A stretch of 64,000 bases of DNA from Moorena producens 3L (GCF_000211815.1 NZ_GL890939.1:56429-120428); one strand, 5' to 3'. Shown: positions 25,336 to 33,987, counted from the stretch's first letter. Notes: generated from the letters alone by a model not told the origin. Program-made: numbers and translations.

Positions 25336-26265
25336 TCACGTTCCCGGATGTTTTGGTAGCATTCCTTTAATTACTGCACTCAGATAACCGATTTGACCAT
25401 AGGCATAAACGAAATTATCAAAGCGAAGAGCTGGATTGCGGAAGTGCTTGAAGGATTTGTAGATTCCTCGCATCATTCGTTCACCTCCCCGTAACAATTG
25501 GGCAGTACCAGCACGACCAACCAATTGTTCACGGTAACACTCGCTAATACCTTGCCACCAACCACGATTCAAAAACCAACGTTTATTGATTCGTTCTGGG
25601 GCAACATTGTGAGCCACTAGAGCATCAGGTAGATAAGCAACTTGCCAACCATCCTGGAGAGCTAATTCTGTCATATGTAACTCTTCATTAGATAATAAAT
25701 TTTTCCCCACACGACCTAAATTGACATCAAAACCACCGATTTTCTCCAGGAAAGTCCGCCTGATCGAGTAATTTAAACCTCTGGGAGTCAAACCAGGATT
25801 TTGGATCTGAATTAGGGTTTCCCCTAGGTCATAAGCTCCCAAATTTCCTGCTAGGTCTGGTGACAACCAGGAGGGAGAGGTAATGCCATCTGGCCACAAT
25901 AGGGTAACTTTACCACCAGCAATTGCCAGTTTTTCGTTACTTTGATAAGCTTCGTAAATTGTCTTAAGCCAACGGGGACTGGCAACGGCATCATCATCCA
26001 GATAAGCTAAAATACCAGCACAGGCACTGGCAGCCCCAGTGTTACGAGCCACCGATAAACCAAGTACGGGTTCATAAACATAGTTTAGTCGAGAGTTGTC
26101 CAAGCGTTGGTCAACAATGTTACGGGTGCGATCGCTTGACGCATTATCGACCACAATTACTTCATAATCGGCAAAATCCTGCTGTAGCACGCTATCAATG
26201 GCGGCACCCAAATATTGTTCGCGATTGTGGGTGCAGATGATGGCAGAAATTAGAGGCTCTGACAT
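25336..26265 (-). CDS. Family 2 glycosyltransferase, 309 aa
   Basis: GT-A transferase beginning ISAIICTHNREQYLGAAIDS, with VIVVDNASSDRT and the DxD-type LAYLDDDAVASPRW. RGLNYSIRRTFLEKIGGFD is the usual acceptor-side motif and MTELALQDGWQVAYLPDALV follows. It is typical of cyanobacterial exopolysaccharide clusters and could be an HpsE-like hormogonium polysaccharide enzyme, but that assignment is tentative. The TnpB element lies immediately downstream and separates it from the next transferase gene. Confidence 0.82.
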   Translation of the reverse strand: MSEPLISAIICTHNREQYLGAAIDSVLQQDFADYEVIVVDNASSDRTRNIVDQRLDNSRLNYVYEPVLGLSVARNTGAASACAGILAYLDDDAVASPRWLKTIYEAYQSNEKLAIAGGKVTLLWPDGITSPSWLSPDLAGNLGAYDLGETLIQIQNPGLTPRGLNYSIRRTFLEKIGGFDVNLGRVGKNLLSNEELHMTELALQDGWQVAYLPDALVAHNVAPERINKRWFLNRGWWQGISECYREQLVGRAGTAQLLRGGERMMRGIYKSFKHFRNPALRFDNFVYAYGQIGYLSAVIKGMLPKHPGT

Positions 26266-26392
26266 AGGGAACCTGATCGAGGAAGCTTCATTTTTAGTAT
26301 TCCCTACTCAAGCAGTATTCTTCAACCTTCTTGATTACCGTAATTAACCCATATAGTATTAATAGGTCATAAATCAGTTGCACAGATGAGAT

Positions 26393-26563
26393 GTAAGTAT
26401 TCAGTGGTCAGCCGTCAGCCGTCAGCCGTCAGTGGTCAGCCGTCAGTGGTCAGCTTATTTTATTCAAAAACTGTTCGGTGTAGCTTGGCCACAGGCCTTT
26501 GGGTGAGAGCTGAGAGCTGAGAGCTGAGAGCTGATAGCTGAGAGCTGAGAGCTGATAGCTAAC
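26393..26563. repeat. Composite 7-bp-array element, copy 3
   Basis: Left end GTAAGTATTCAG, CAGCCGT/CAGTGGT units, a core CTTATTTTATTCAAAAACTG and GTGTAGCTTGGCCACAGGCC, then GAGAGCT units ending GCTAAC. The flanks GATGAGAT (26385-26392) and GATCACAT (26564-26571) agree at 6 of 8 positions and may be a decayed target duplication. Confidence 0.75.
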
Positions 26564-26685
26564 GATCACATTACACTGAAGTCAGTAGTTCACGCTTCTT
26601 TACAAAGATTTCCATAGTTCGGTTTACTTTTTTTATAAGCATCTTTGAGAATTATTAATCGGATTGACCGAAACTATTATTGGTT

Positions 26686-27468
26686 ATGGCAGTTACTATC
26701 AAGCAGTTGAATCAATGGAAACAACAGGAGCGCCAGATTATGGTCCTGACCGCTGCAGATTATGCGATCGCTCAGCTGTTGGATGAAGCGGGAGTAGACA
26801 TAATCATGGTCGGGGATTCTCTAGCAATGGTTACGCTGGGTTACTCCACAACGCTGCCAGTGACCCTTGAGGACATGATTCACCATGCCAAAGCGGTGTG
26901 TCGGGGTGTTAAACGGGCATTAGTGGTTTGTGATTTGCCGTTTTTGAGTTATCAGGAAAGTCCTCAGCAGGCAATCCACTCTGCCGGTCGAGTGTTGAAG
27001 GAAACTGGGGCAGTGGCAGTGAAGTTGGAGGGAGGATATCCTGCCATGGCTGAAACGGTGGGGAGGCTTAGCGCTGTGGGAATTCCGGTGATGGGTCATG
27101 TAGGTTTAACACCGCAGTCTATTCATCGGCTGGGTTTACGGCAACAAGGAAAAACACCGGAAACTGGGGAGCGGATTTTGCAGGATGCGATCGCATTGGA
27201 GCAAGCTGGTGCCTTTGCTATCGTTTTAGAGCATATTCCAAGCGATTTGGCAATGTCAATTACACAAAAATTAACTATTCCCACCATTGGCATTGGAGCC
27301 GGACCACACTGTGATGGCCAGGTGTTAGTGACAGCGGATTTACTAGGGCTTTCCGAGCACCAGCCACCCTTTGCTAAGTCTTATGTGAATTTGCGCCAGG
27401 TAATAACCCAAGCCGTGCAGGAGTTTACTACAGAGGTTCGTTCTGGAAAATTTCCAAAAGACCCATAA
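26686..27468 (+). CDS. panB: 3-methyl-2-oxobutanoate hydroxymethyltransferase, 260 aa
   Basis: Catalyses transfer of a hydroxymethyl group from methylene-tetrahydrofolate to ketoisovalerate, the first step of pantothenate synthesis, in the cytoplasm. Family motifs are complete: LTAADYAIAQLLDEAGVD, the metal-binding MVGDSLAMVTLGY, VKLEGG, VMGHVGLTPQS and IGIGAGPHCDGQVLV. Length is normal. ATG 26686 is preferred to the TTG two codons upstream. The GH9 gene follows 30 bp later on the same strand, so the two may share a transcript, although no functional link is apparent. Confidence 0.96.
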   Translation: MAVTIKQLNQWKQQERQIMVLTAADYAIAQLLDEAGVDIIMVGDSLAMVTLGYSTTLPVTLEDMIHHAKAVCRGVKRALVVCDLPFLSYQESPQQAIHSAGRVLKETGAVAVKLEGGYPAMAETVGRLSAVGIPVMGHVGLTPQSIHRLGLRQQGKTPETGERILQDAIALEQAGAFAIVLEHIPSDLAMSITQKLTIPTIGIGAGPHCDGQVLVTADLLGLSEHQPPFAKSYVNLRQVITQAVQEFTTEVRSGKFPKDP

Positions 27469-27498
27469 TCAAGATATCATGGAAGTAAAAGCTTGACG

Positions 27499-29232
27499 AT
27501 GAAAATAGATAGAAGATTTTTTATCGGCTGGATTAGTGCGATCGCTTATGGATTTTTTTCCAAGCTTAATGCTCAACCCTATAATCCAGCAGCTAGAGGA
27601 AAAATTGTTATCAATCAAATAGGTTATTACCCAACTGGGCCTAAGTTGGCGTTCTTAATCAATTCCCCCAATTCGGAAAACAAGCAGGTTGAACTTGTTG
27701 ATTTAATCACTCACAAAACGGTTTTTGTGACCAACCTGGGAAACTCTGTAAAGGATAAAGCCAGTAATGATAAAATTACGGTTATTGATTTTACTAAATA
27801 CGATAAATCAGGTAGCTATTACCTCAAATACGGCTATAGTCAGTCTTATCCGTTTGGCATTGGTAAGGAAATTTATAAGGATACCTTTACAAAGCTACTC
27901 CGGTCCTACTATTTGCAACGGTGCGGTGTTGCTGTAAATGATTCAGTATCTGGAGTCAAACATCCCCCCTGCCATCTCAAAGATGGGATTATTGCCCACA
28001 ACGATGAGATTAATAAAGCTGGAGACTTCAAATCTGCCCAAGGTGGCTGGCATGATGCTGGGGATTTTGGTAAATATGTTGCGCCAATGACAGTCACCAT
28101 CGGACGCTTGTTAAGCTTGTACGAGCAATATCCTAAATTATTTAGGGACAACCAATTAACTATACCAGAAAGCGGCAATGGTAGACCTGACCTACTCGAT
28201 GAGGTCAAAGTAGGATTAGATTGGCTGCTGAAGATGCAGCGAGAGGATGGTGCTGTCTACCGCAAGCTGTCAGGAAAAAAATGGCCAGGGGAAATTCTAC
28301 CCAATCAAGATACTCAGCCACGGTACACTTTTGGAATCTCGACACCTGAGACTGGCAAGTTTGCAGCAGTAATGGCAATGGCTGCTAGAGTTTATACTCC
28401 CTTTGACAAGCAACAGGCTCAAACCTACTTACAAGCGGCACAGAAAGCCTGGGGGTTTCTCCGAAAACAGCGATCTATGAAGGTGGATTGGCAAGAAGGA
28501 GATGACACCGGTTCAGGTAAGTATCTTTTTGGAGAGTGGGATCAGCAAGAATCCTTAAAAACAGATCAAGATGACCGCTTCTGGGCAGCCGTAGAACTGT
28601 TTATTACTACAGGGGATACTAGCTACGAGAAATACTTAGCTAAAACTATCACGGCCTTTGACTATGGTGAGTTTGGTTGGAAAGATCCGTCTCCTCTAGC
28701 AATGGTTAACTATTTGGTGCAGAAACAAAGGAAGGGGTCAGACAAACTGAAATTAGAAATCACAGCTAGGCTGATGCGAAGGGCGGATACTCTGATGGAA
28801 AAGATTAACGGTAGTGGCTACCGTTTAACTATTGATAAATTCCATTGGGCATCTAATCATAAGATAGCTGAGGAAGGAATTACTCTACTCTATGCCTACC
28901 GCATCACTGGCAATCGAGGCTACTACAAGGCAGCTGTTGAGCAGTTAGATTATTTACTGGGGCGCAATCATTTTAATCTTTGTTTTATTACCCGTGTTGG
29001 TAGCAACTCGGTGCGTCATGTTCATCACCGGATTTCCCGAGCTAAAAAAATTGTTATCCCTGGTCTGATGGTAGGGGGTCCTAATACTGATGCCCAGGAT
29101 GACATTGCCCCTAAAGGCTTGGGAATGTTGAGTTATGTGGATGATGAGCGGTCTTGGGCTACTAATGAATATGCTATTGATTACAATGCTTCGGTAATTG
29201 CCTTGATGGGGATGGTGATGGCACAGACTTAA
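27499..29232 (+). CDS. Glycoside hydrolase family 9 endoglucanase, 577 aa
   Basis: The N-terminus MKIDRRFFIGWISAIAYGFF carries a twin-arginine-like RRFF motif and hydrophobic core, so export (perhaps by Tat) is likely. Residues ~35-120 form the Ig-like CelD N-terminal domain (IVINQIGYYPTGPKLAF). The (alpha/alpha)6 GH9 domain follows, with GGWHDAGDFGKY near 180 (catalytic Asp), RHVHHR near the end, and the proton-donor Glu in NEYAIDYNASVIAL around residue 556. It should hydrolyse beta-1,4-glucan, for cellulose turnover or sheath remodelling. ATG 27499 is used; a TTG six bases earlier also fits. Confidence 0.92.
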   Translation: MKIDRRFFIGWISAIAYGFFSKLNAQPYNPAARGKIVINQIGYYPTGPKLAFLINSPNSENKQVELVDLITHKTVFVTNLGNSVKDKASNDKITVIDFTKYDKSGSYYLKYGYSQSYPFGIGKEIYKDTFTKLLRSYYLQRCGVAVNDSVSGVKHPPCHLKDGIIAHNDEINKAGDFKSAQGGWHDAGDFGKYVAPMTVTIGRLLSLYEQYPKLFRDNQLTIPESGNGRPDLLDEVKVGLDWLLKMQREDGAVYRKLSGKKWPGEILPNQDTQPRYTFGISTPETGKFAAVMAMAARVYTPFDKQQAQTYLQAAQKAWGFLRKQRSMKVDWQEGDDTGSGKYLFGEWDQQESLKTDQDDRFWAAVELFITTGDTSYEKYLAKTITAFDYGEFGWKDPSPLAMVNYLVQKQRKGSDKLKLEITARLMRRADTLMEKINGSGYRLTIDKFHWASNHKIAEEGITLLYAYRITGNRGYYKAAVEQLDYLLGRNHFNLCFITRVGSNSVRHVHHRISRAKKIVIPGLMVGGPNTDAQDDIAPKGLGMLSYVDDERSWATNEYAIDYNASVIALMGMVMAQT

Positions 29233-29248
29233 TCATTGATCACACGAT

Positions 29249-29279
29249 GTTCCTGGCCAGTCTAAAACCAGCCAGGAAC
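29249..29279. terminator. Bidirectional terminator hairpin between GH9 and EF-G genes
   Basis: GTTCCTGGC pairs with GCCAGGAAC around a 13-base loop that itself contains CCAG and CTGG extensions. It lies between two convergent genes, 17 bp after one and 19 bp after the other. Confidence 0.65.
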
Positions 29280-29297
29280 TCTACTTAAATCAAAAGA

Positions 29298-31385
29298 TTA
29301 TTTAGCAGCTTCCTCACGTTCCTTCACTTCCTTAATTACCTCTTCTGCCACATTACTTGGGCAAGGGGCGTAGTGGGAGAACTCCATTGAGAACTGACCA
29401 CGACCAGATGTCATAGTACGCAGGTCACCAATATAGCCAAACATCTCACTCAAAGGCGCATCTGCCTTAATGCGAGCACCAGTAAGAGTTTTCTCCTGAG
29501 ACTTAATCATCCCACGGCGGCGATTGAGGTCACCAATTACATCCCCCATGTAATCTTCTGGTGTGAATACATCCACTTTCATAATTGGCTCTAACAATTG
29601 AGGTGAAGCCTTACCAAAGGATTGCCGATAAGCCGACTTGGCCGCAATTTCAAAGGCAATAGCCGATGAGTCTACGGGGTGGTAGGCACCATCAGTCAAG
29701 GTAACCTTGAAGTCCACACAAGGGAATCCAGCCAACAGACCCTTTTGAATGCTATTCTCAAAGCCCTTTTGCACAGCAGGCCAAAATTCCCTGGGGACAT
29801 TACCACCAGTCACCTTGGACTCAAACTGGAAGCCAGTACCGGGTTCACCAGGCTCGATAACGTAATCGATTTTACCATATTGACCAGAACCACCGGACTG
29901 CTTCTTGTGGGTATAGCTGTCTTCGATGCGCTTGGTAATGGACTCACGATATGCAACCTGGGGCTTACCTACATCCACCTCAACGCCATGAGTCCGTTTC
30001 AGGATATCAACCTTAATGTCTAGGTGCAGCTCACCCATGCCCTTAATGATAGTTTCGCCACTTTCCTGGTCAGTTTCAACGTGGAAAGATGGGTCTTCCT
30101 GAATCATCTTGCTCAGGGCAATGCCCATTTTCTCAGAGGAACCTTTTTTCTTAGGTGCGATCGCAATGGAAATCACCGGGTCTGGGAAGACCATCGGCTC
30201 CAGAGTAGCAGGATTTTTCGGGTCACAGAGGGTATGCCCAGTCTGGACATTTTTCATCCCAACGATGGCCACAATATCACCGGCCTGGGCAGAGTTAATT
30301 TCTTCCCTAGAATCGGCATGCATCTCTACCAAACGACCAATACGCTCAGTTTTACCTGTGAAGGTATTAAGTACTGTGTCACCCTTAGATAAGGTTCCTG
30401 AGTAGATACGGGTAAAGGTCAGAGCGCCAAAGCGGTCATCCATGATCTTAAATGCCAAGGCACGCAAAGGTTTTTCTGGGTCAACATAGGCAAGTGTACC
30501 GGTTTCGTTACCTTCTAGATCGATTTCTGGTTGGGGTTTGACTTCAGTGGGATTCGGCAGGTAGTCAACTACAGCATCAAGTACCAACTGCACCCCCTTA
30601 TTCTTGAAGGATGAACCGCAGTAGGTAGGGAAGAAAGCCAGCTCACGAGTTCCCTTGCGAATGCAACGCTTAAGGCTTTCGAGATCTGGTTCTTCCCCTT
30701 CTAGATACTGTTCCATCACCTCGTCATCCTGCTCCACAGCCATTTCAATTAACTGCTCGCGGTAGGTTTCCACATCATCAACCATGTTGGCGGGAACGTC
30801 TTGAATCTCATAGTTCATCGGATCCCCAGAGTCATCCCATACCCATGCCTTACGGGTTAGCAAATCCACTACACCCACAAAATCGTTCTCAGTTCCGATC
30901 GGCAGTACCATTACCAGAGGCTTAGCACCAAGTACATCTTCTACCTGCTTAACAACTCGGTAGAAATCAGCCCCCAGACGGTCAAGTTTGTTTACGTAGA
31001 TAATCCGAGCAACTTTTGAGTCATTGGCATAGCGCCAGTTAGTTTCTGACTGGGGTTCTACACCACCTGAGCCACAGAAAACACCAACGCCACCATCGAG
31101 AACCTTGAGGGAACGATAAACCTCAATGGTAAAGTCTACGTGACCTGGGGTATCAATAATGTTGAGTTGGTGGTCTTTCCAGAAACAACTGGTGGCGGCA
31201 GACTGAATAGTAATACCGCGCTCTTGTTCCTGTTCCATAAAGTCCGTTGTAGCTGCACCTTCGTGAACCTCACCAATTTTGTGGATTTTCCCGGTAAGTT
31301 TTAGTATCCTCTCTGTTGTAGTTGTCTTGCCTGCGTCCACATGAGCAAAGATACCTATATTTCGATAAGCAGTGAGGTCTTTCAT
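29298..31385 (-). CDS. fusA: Elongation factor G, EF-G2-type paralogue, 695 aa
   Basis: Complete five-domain translational GTPase: P-loop AHVDAGKTTTTERIL, switch II DTPGHVDF, NKLDR for guanine recognition, and domain III-V features through MTSGRGQFSMEF. The G-domain reads VLDGGVGVFCGSGGVEPQSE and NKLDRLGADF rather than the AVFCSVGG and NKMDRTGA typical of the str-operon EF-G, and the C-terminus (SHYAPCPSNVAEEVI) is that of the second EF-G found in marine gammaproteobacteria. There is no str-operon neighbour. So it is probably a paralogue that catalyses translocation or has a stress or recycling role; the main fusA should lie elsewhere. Confidence 0.92.
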   Translation of the reverse strand: MKDLTAYRNIGIFAHVDAGKTTTTERILKLTGKIHKIGEVHEGAATTDFMEQEQERGITIQSAATSCFWKDHQLNIIDTPGHVDFTIEVYRSLKVLDGGVGVFCGSGGVEPQSETNWRYANDSKVARIIYVNKLDRLGADFYRVVKQVEDVLGAKPLVMVLPIGTENDFVGVVDLLTRKAWVWDDSGDPMNYEIQDVPANMVDDVETYREQLIEMAVEQDDEVMEQYLEGEEPDLESLKRCIRKGTRELAFFPTYCGSSFKNKGVQLVLDAVVDYLPNPTEVKPQPEIDLEGNETGTLAYVDPEKPLRALAFKIMDDRFGALTFTRIYSGTLSKGDTVLNTFTGKTERIGRLVEMHADSREEINSAQAGDIVAIVGMKNVQTGHTLCDPKNPATLEPMVFPDPVISIAIAPKKKGSSEKMGIALSKMIQEDPSFHVETDQESGETIIKGMGELHLDIKVDILKRTHGVEVDVGKPQVAYRESITKRIEDSYTHKKQSGGSGQYGKIDYVIEPGEPGTGFQFESKVTGGNVPREFWPAVQKGFENSIQKGLLAGFPCVDFKVTLTDGAYHPVDSSAIAFEIAAKSAYRQSFGKASPQLLEPIMKVDVFTPEDYMGDVIGDLNRRRGMIKSQEKTLTGARIKADAPLSEMFGYIGDLRTMTSGRGQFSMEFSHYAPCPSNVAEEVIKEVKEREEAAK

Positions 31386-31616
31386 AGTTACTCCTTATAT
31401 TTACTCCTTAATAAAATTTAAACAAAATCTATGCATATTAACAATATGCCCAGCAGCGGTGTGATGGTTGTCGTGATGGACAAGCAAGAGGAAATATCAA
31501 TTCCGTGAATAACCAGTCCTCGCAATCATTGCCTGCTCAAAAAAATCAATCAGGGAACGACGGTTAGTAGGAGTATCAATTATCCCCAGTCAAGCCAGAG
31601 AGCTTGGGAAAATGCG
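31386..31616. other. Upstream region of the EF-G gene
   Basis: Contains the leader and presumably the promoter of the minus-strand EF-G gene. TAAGGAGTAA precedes the start codon as ribosome binding site. Nothing else was recognised. Confidence 0.4.
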
Positions 31617-31722
31617 GTAAGCTATCAGCTATCAGCTATCAGCTTTTGAATAAAACAAGTAAGCATTGGTTTAATCTCTGTTACGTCAGCTGACGGCTGA
31701 CGGCTGACGGCTGAATGCTTAC
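31617..31722. mobile_element. Composite 7-bp-array element, copy 4, with perfect 8-bp target duplication
   Basis: Ends GTAAGCTATCAGC and GCTGAATGCTTAC are inverted repeats agreeing at 11 of 13 positions. The interior is a short ATCAGCT array, a core TTTTGAATAAAACAAGTAAG followed by CATTGGTTTAATCTCTGTTA, then TGACGGC units. The direct repeat AAAATGCG flanks both sides (31609-31616 and 31723-31730). No coding capacity. Confidence 0.85.
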
Positions 31723-31782
31723 AAAATGCGATCGCTATTTTTTGGACTAGTTGAATAGTCTGGTTGTGTCACCTAATAGCCC

Positions 31783-32076
31783 TTATTTGTAAGAAAAAAA
31801 CTCAATTTGAGGTACCAATGGGTCTTGAACAACACCCACACCAACAAACCCCCACCGTTCCAGCAAATTTTTCAACTGACTACCAGAAACCGACTCTACA
31901 GAAAATTGGTCAGCTAAATCAGCACCGTGGGTATTGAGATAACTCAGGGCATCAAAGTGTTCGCGAAACATCAACAGATATCCAGCTCCAGCCTCTGGGC
32001 TACCAGCTTTCGGTTGGGCAACCAGATAACGACCGTTCCTTCTAGAAAGAATTACATAATGAATTTGGGTAAACAT
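31783..32076 (-). CDS. Conserved hypothetical protein, 97 aa
   Basis: Small soluble protein, MFTQIHYVILSRRNGRYLVA to FVGVGVVQDPLVPQIEFFSY. It looks alpha/beta, with no membrane segment or catalytic motif. The compact size, clean start (ATG 32076) and even composition support a real gene; similar cyanobacterial hypotheticals exist in my recollection but the family name is not known to me. No operon partner. Confidence 0.65.
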   Translation of the reverse strand: MFTQIHYVILSRRNGRYLVAQPKAGSPEAGAGYLLMFREHFDALSYLNTHGADLADQFSVESVSGSQLKNLLERWGFVGVGVVQDPLVPQIEFFSYK

Positions 32077-32203
32077 CTTGAAAATATTCCTGAGGCGCGT
32101 CTTTACAGCAAGGCAGCTATGCTGAAGGCAGCTATGCTGAAGGCAGGATGGACAATCGTTTCAGGTTTTTTTCCTGATTTAATAAAAGGTTTTATTTTAT
32201 TTA

Positions 32204-32318
32204 GGGGCGTTGCACATTTGTGGGATGATACCATTTTTTGCACATAACTGAAAGTGGCTTATAGTCTACAGTTCAAACTTCAGTAAATAGGTACATCATC
32301 CCGTTATTCTGCAACGCC
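32204..32318. mobile_element. MITE-like element, 115 bp, with 6-bp target duplication
   Basis: Terminal inverted repeats start GGGGCGTTGCACATTTGTGG at the left and, read on the other strand, GGCGTTGCAGAATAACGGG at the right; both contain GGGATGAT further in. The direct repeat TATTTA flanks both sides (32198-32203 and 32319-32324). No coding capacity. Confidence 0.78.
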
Positions 32319-32365
32319 TATTTAGGTTGTTAACAAAAATTGACGTCAAAAGTACATTTAGGACA

Positions 32366-32576
32366 GTAAGTATTCAGCAGTCAGCGGTCAGCGGTCAGGT
32401 TATTTTATTCAAAAACTGTCGCACCTCAAGTAGCGTGGCACAGACTTCGACGCTGTGAAGCATAGGCTTTTGGCTGATGGCTGATGGCTGATTGCTGATG
32501 GCTGATTGCTGATGGCTGATTGCTGATTGCTGATGTCTGATTGCTGATGGCTGATGGCTGATTGCTGATTGCTTAC
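32366..32576. repeat. Composite 7-bp-array element, copy 5
   Basis: Left end GTAAGTATTCAGC, CAGCGGT units, core GTTATTTTATTCAAAAACTG, a spacer with GTAGCGTGGCACAGACTTCG, then about fourteen GGCTGAT/TGCTGAT units ending GATTGCTTAC. No matching flank duplication was seen. It ends 5 bp before the permease stop codon. Confidence 0.75.
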
Positions 32577-32581
32577 ATTCT

Positions 32582-33646
32582 CTATTTCAAATCTTCTAGA
32601 CGAATTCGAGGATCAACTACTTTTAGAAGCAAGTCTGCTAACAAATTCCCCAAAATCAGCATTGTAGCCCCCATCATCAAGCTTCCCATTACCAGATAGA
32701 GGTCTTGAGCAGTTACCGCCTGTAAAATCAAACGACCTAAACCTGGCCAGTTGAAGAAAATTTCAGCAATAAATGAGCCACTGAGTAGAGAAGCAAACTC
32801 AAAGCCAAGGATGGTAATTAGAGGATTAATAGCATTGCGCAAAGCATGGACATAGATAACTCGATTTTCTGGCAGTCCCTTAGCACGAGCTGTCTGAATA
32901 TAGTCTTGCCGTAGCACATCCAGCAATTCACCCCTAGTAATTCGTTGTAGACCTGCAAAACTAGTAATGGATAGAGCTATTGTTGGCAAAATCATATGCC
33001 AGCCAATATCCAAAACCTTACCAATGGGGGATAAATCATCATGATTGATACTGGTCATACTACCGACAGGAACTAAGGGGGAAAGATTCTGGGCGAGTAT
33101 GAGCAGCAACAGAGCAGTGATTAGGCTGGGGAAACCCTGACCTGTGTAGCTAATGACTTGTAGGAATCGGTCAGTGGTGCGATTCTGATTGATAGCAGCT
33201 AGGATTCCGAGAGGAATTGCGATCGTCCAAGTAATAAAGATTGAGGCTACGGCTAAGAGTAAGGTTGCTGGTATCCGTTCTAATAACAAAGACGACACCG
33301 GACGGAAGTAAGCGAAACTGGTACCAAAGTCAAACTTGGTTACAACTCGTACTAGCCAACGCCAATACTGAATAATTGCTGGCTGATCTAAACCAAATTG
33401 CTCCTTGAGTTCCTCGATTCGTTCCGGGGAAATTTTGGGATTTTGCCTGAGGGTATCCAGAAAATCTCCTGGTGCAAACTGAATAATGGCAAAACTTAGA
33501 GCAGATGCCAACAGCAAGGTCAAAAGACCTTGCAACAGTCGCTTTACCACGTACAGAAAGGTCTCACTGGTGACCAGAAGTTTTAGTCTATGCCAAGCCC
33601 CATCAAACCGATTGATAATGCTAGAATCTCTAGTAGAAGAAGTCAA
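32582..33646 (-). CDS. ABC transporter permease, DppB/OppB family, 354 aa
   Basis: Inner-membrane permease of a peptide/nickel/opine importer. About six membrane spans are visible, from FLYVVKRLLQGLLTLLLASA onward. Family motifs include IQFAPGDFLDTL, YWRWLVRVVTKFDFGTSF, and the cytoplasmic EAA-like loop ARAKGLPENRVIYVHALRNA. Start is TTG 33646 with GGAG eight bases upstream; no in-frame ATG is near. No partner permease, ATPase or substrate-binding gene is adjacent, so it is either an orphan or has partners elsewhere. The substrate is unknown. Confidence 0.88.
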   Translation of the reverse strand: MTSSTRDSSIINRFDGAWHRLKLLVTSETFLYVVKRLLQGLLTLLLASALSFAIIQFAPGDFLDTLRQNPKISPERIEELKEQFGLDQPAIIQYWRWLVRVVTKFDFGTSFAYFRPVSSLLLERIPATLLLAVASIFITWTIAIPLGILAAINQNRTTDRFLQVISYTGQGFPSLITALLLLILAQNLSPLVPVGSMTSINHDDLSPIGKVLDIGWHMILPTIALSITSFAGLQRITRGELLDVLRQDYIQTARAKGLPENRVIYVHALRNAINPLITILGFEFASLLSGSFIAEIFFNWPGLGRLILQAVTAQDLYLVMGSLMMGATMLILGNLLADLLLKVVDPRIRLEDLK

Positions 33647-33758
33647 TCGCTTCGCTCCAATTCAAAATTATCAATTAAAAATTCAAAATTATCCCATACC
33701 TGAATTCAGGGGGTTGTTTCCGGTGGAAACAATTGCCAATTATAAAGCTAGTCATTTT

Positions 33759-33894
33759 GTAAGCATTCAGCCGTCAGCCGTCAGCCGTCAGCCGTCAGCC
33801 GTTGGCCTATGGCTGATAGCTGATAGCTGATAGCTGATAGCTGATAGCTGATAGCTGATAGCTGATAGCTGATAGCTGATAGCTGAATGCTTAC
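33759..33894. mobile_element. Composite 7-bp-array element, copy 6, with perfect 8-bp target duplication
   Basis: Ends GTAAGCATTCAGC and GCTGAATGCTTAC are a perfect 13-bp inverted repeat. The interior is five CAGCCGT units, a short GGCCTAT spacer, and about twelve AGCTGAT units. GTCATTTT is duplicated exactly at both flanks (33751-33758 and 33895-33902). There is no coding capacity and the long core is absent. Confidence 0.88.
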
Positions 33895-33987
33895 GTCATT
33901 TTGAATTCAAAAATTGTCATTCCTTGAAAGTCCTTTATTAATTGGAAACTTTCTTTTGACCAATGACTAATAACTAATAACTAATAA

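Larger units (their letters stand above)
23661..25340 (-). mobile_element. IS200/IS605-group, IS1341-type element (tnpB without tnpA)
   Basis: A tnpB gene is flanked by hairpin-bearing ends: CTCCCCCGGCTGAAGCACGG near 23666 and AGAGAGGGGATCTCACG near 25330, with related GGCGGATTAAAACCGCGCC and GGCGGGTTAAAACCCGTCG hairpins just inside. No tnpA is present, so it is non-autonomous. It separates two glycosyltransferase genes on the same strand. Exact ends cannot be fixed because this group makes no target duplication. A guide (omega) RNA would be expected from the tnpB 3' end across about 23661-23760. Confidence 0.7.
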
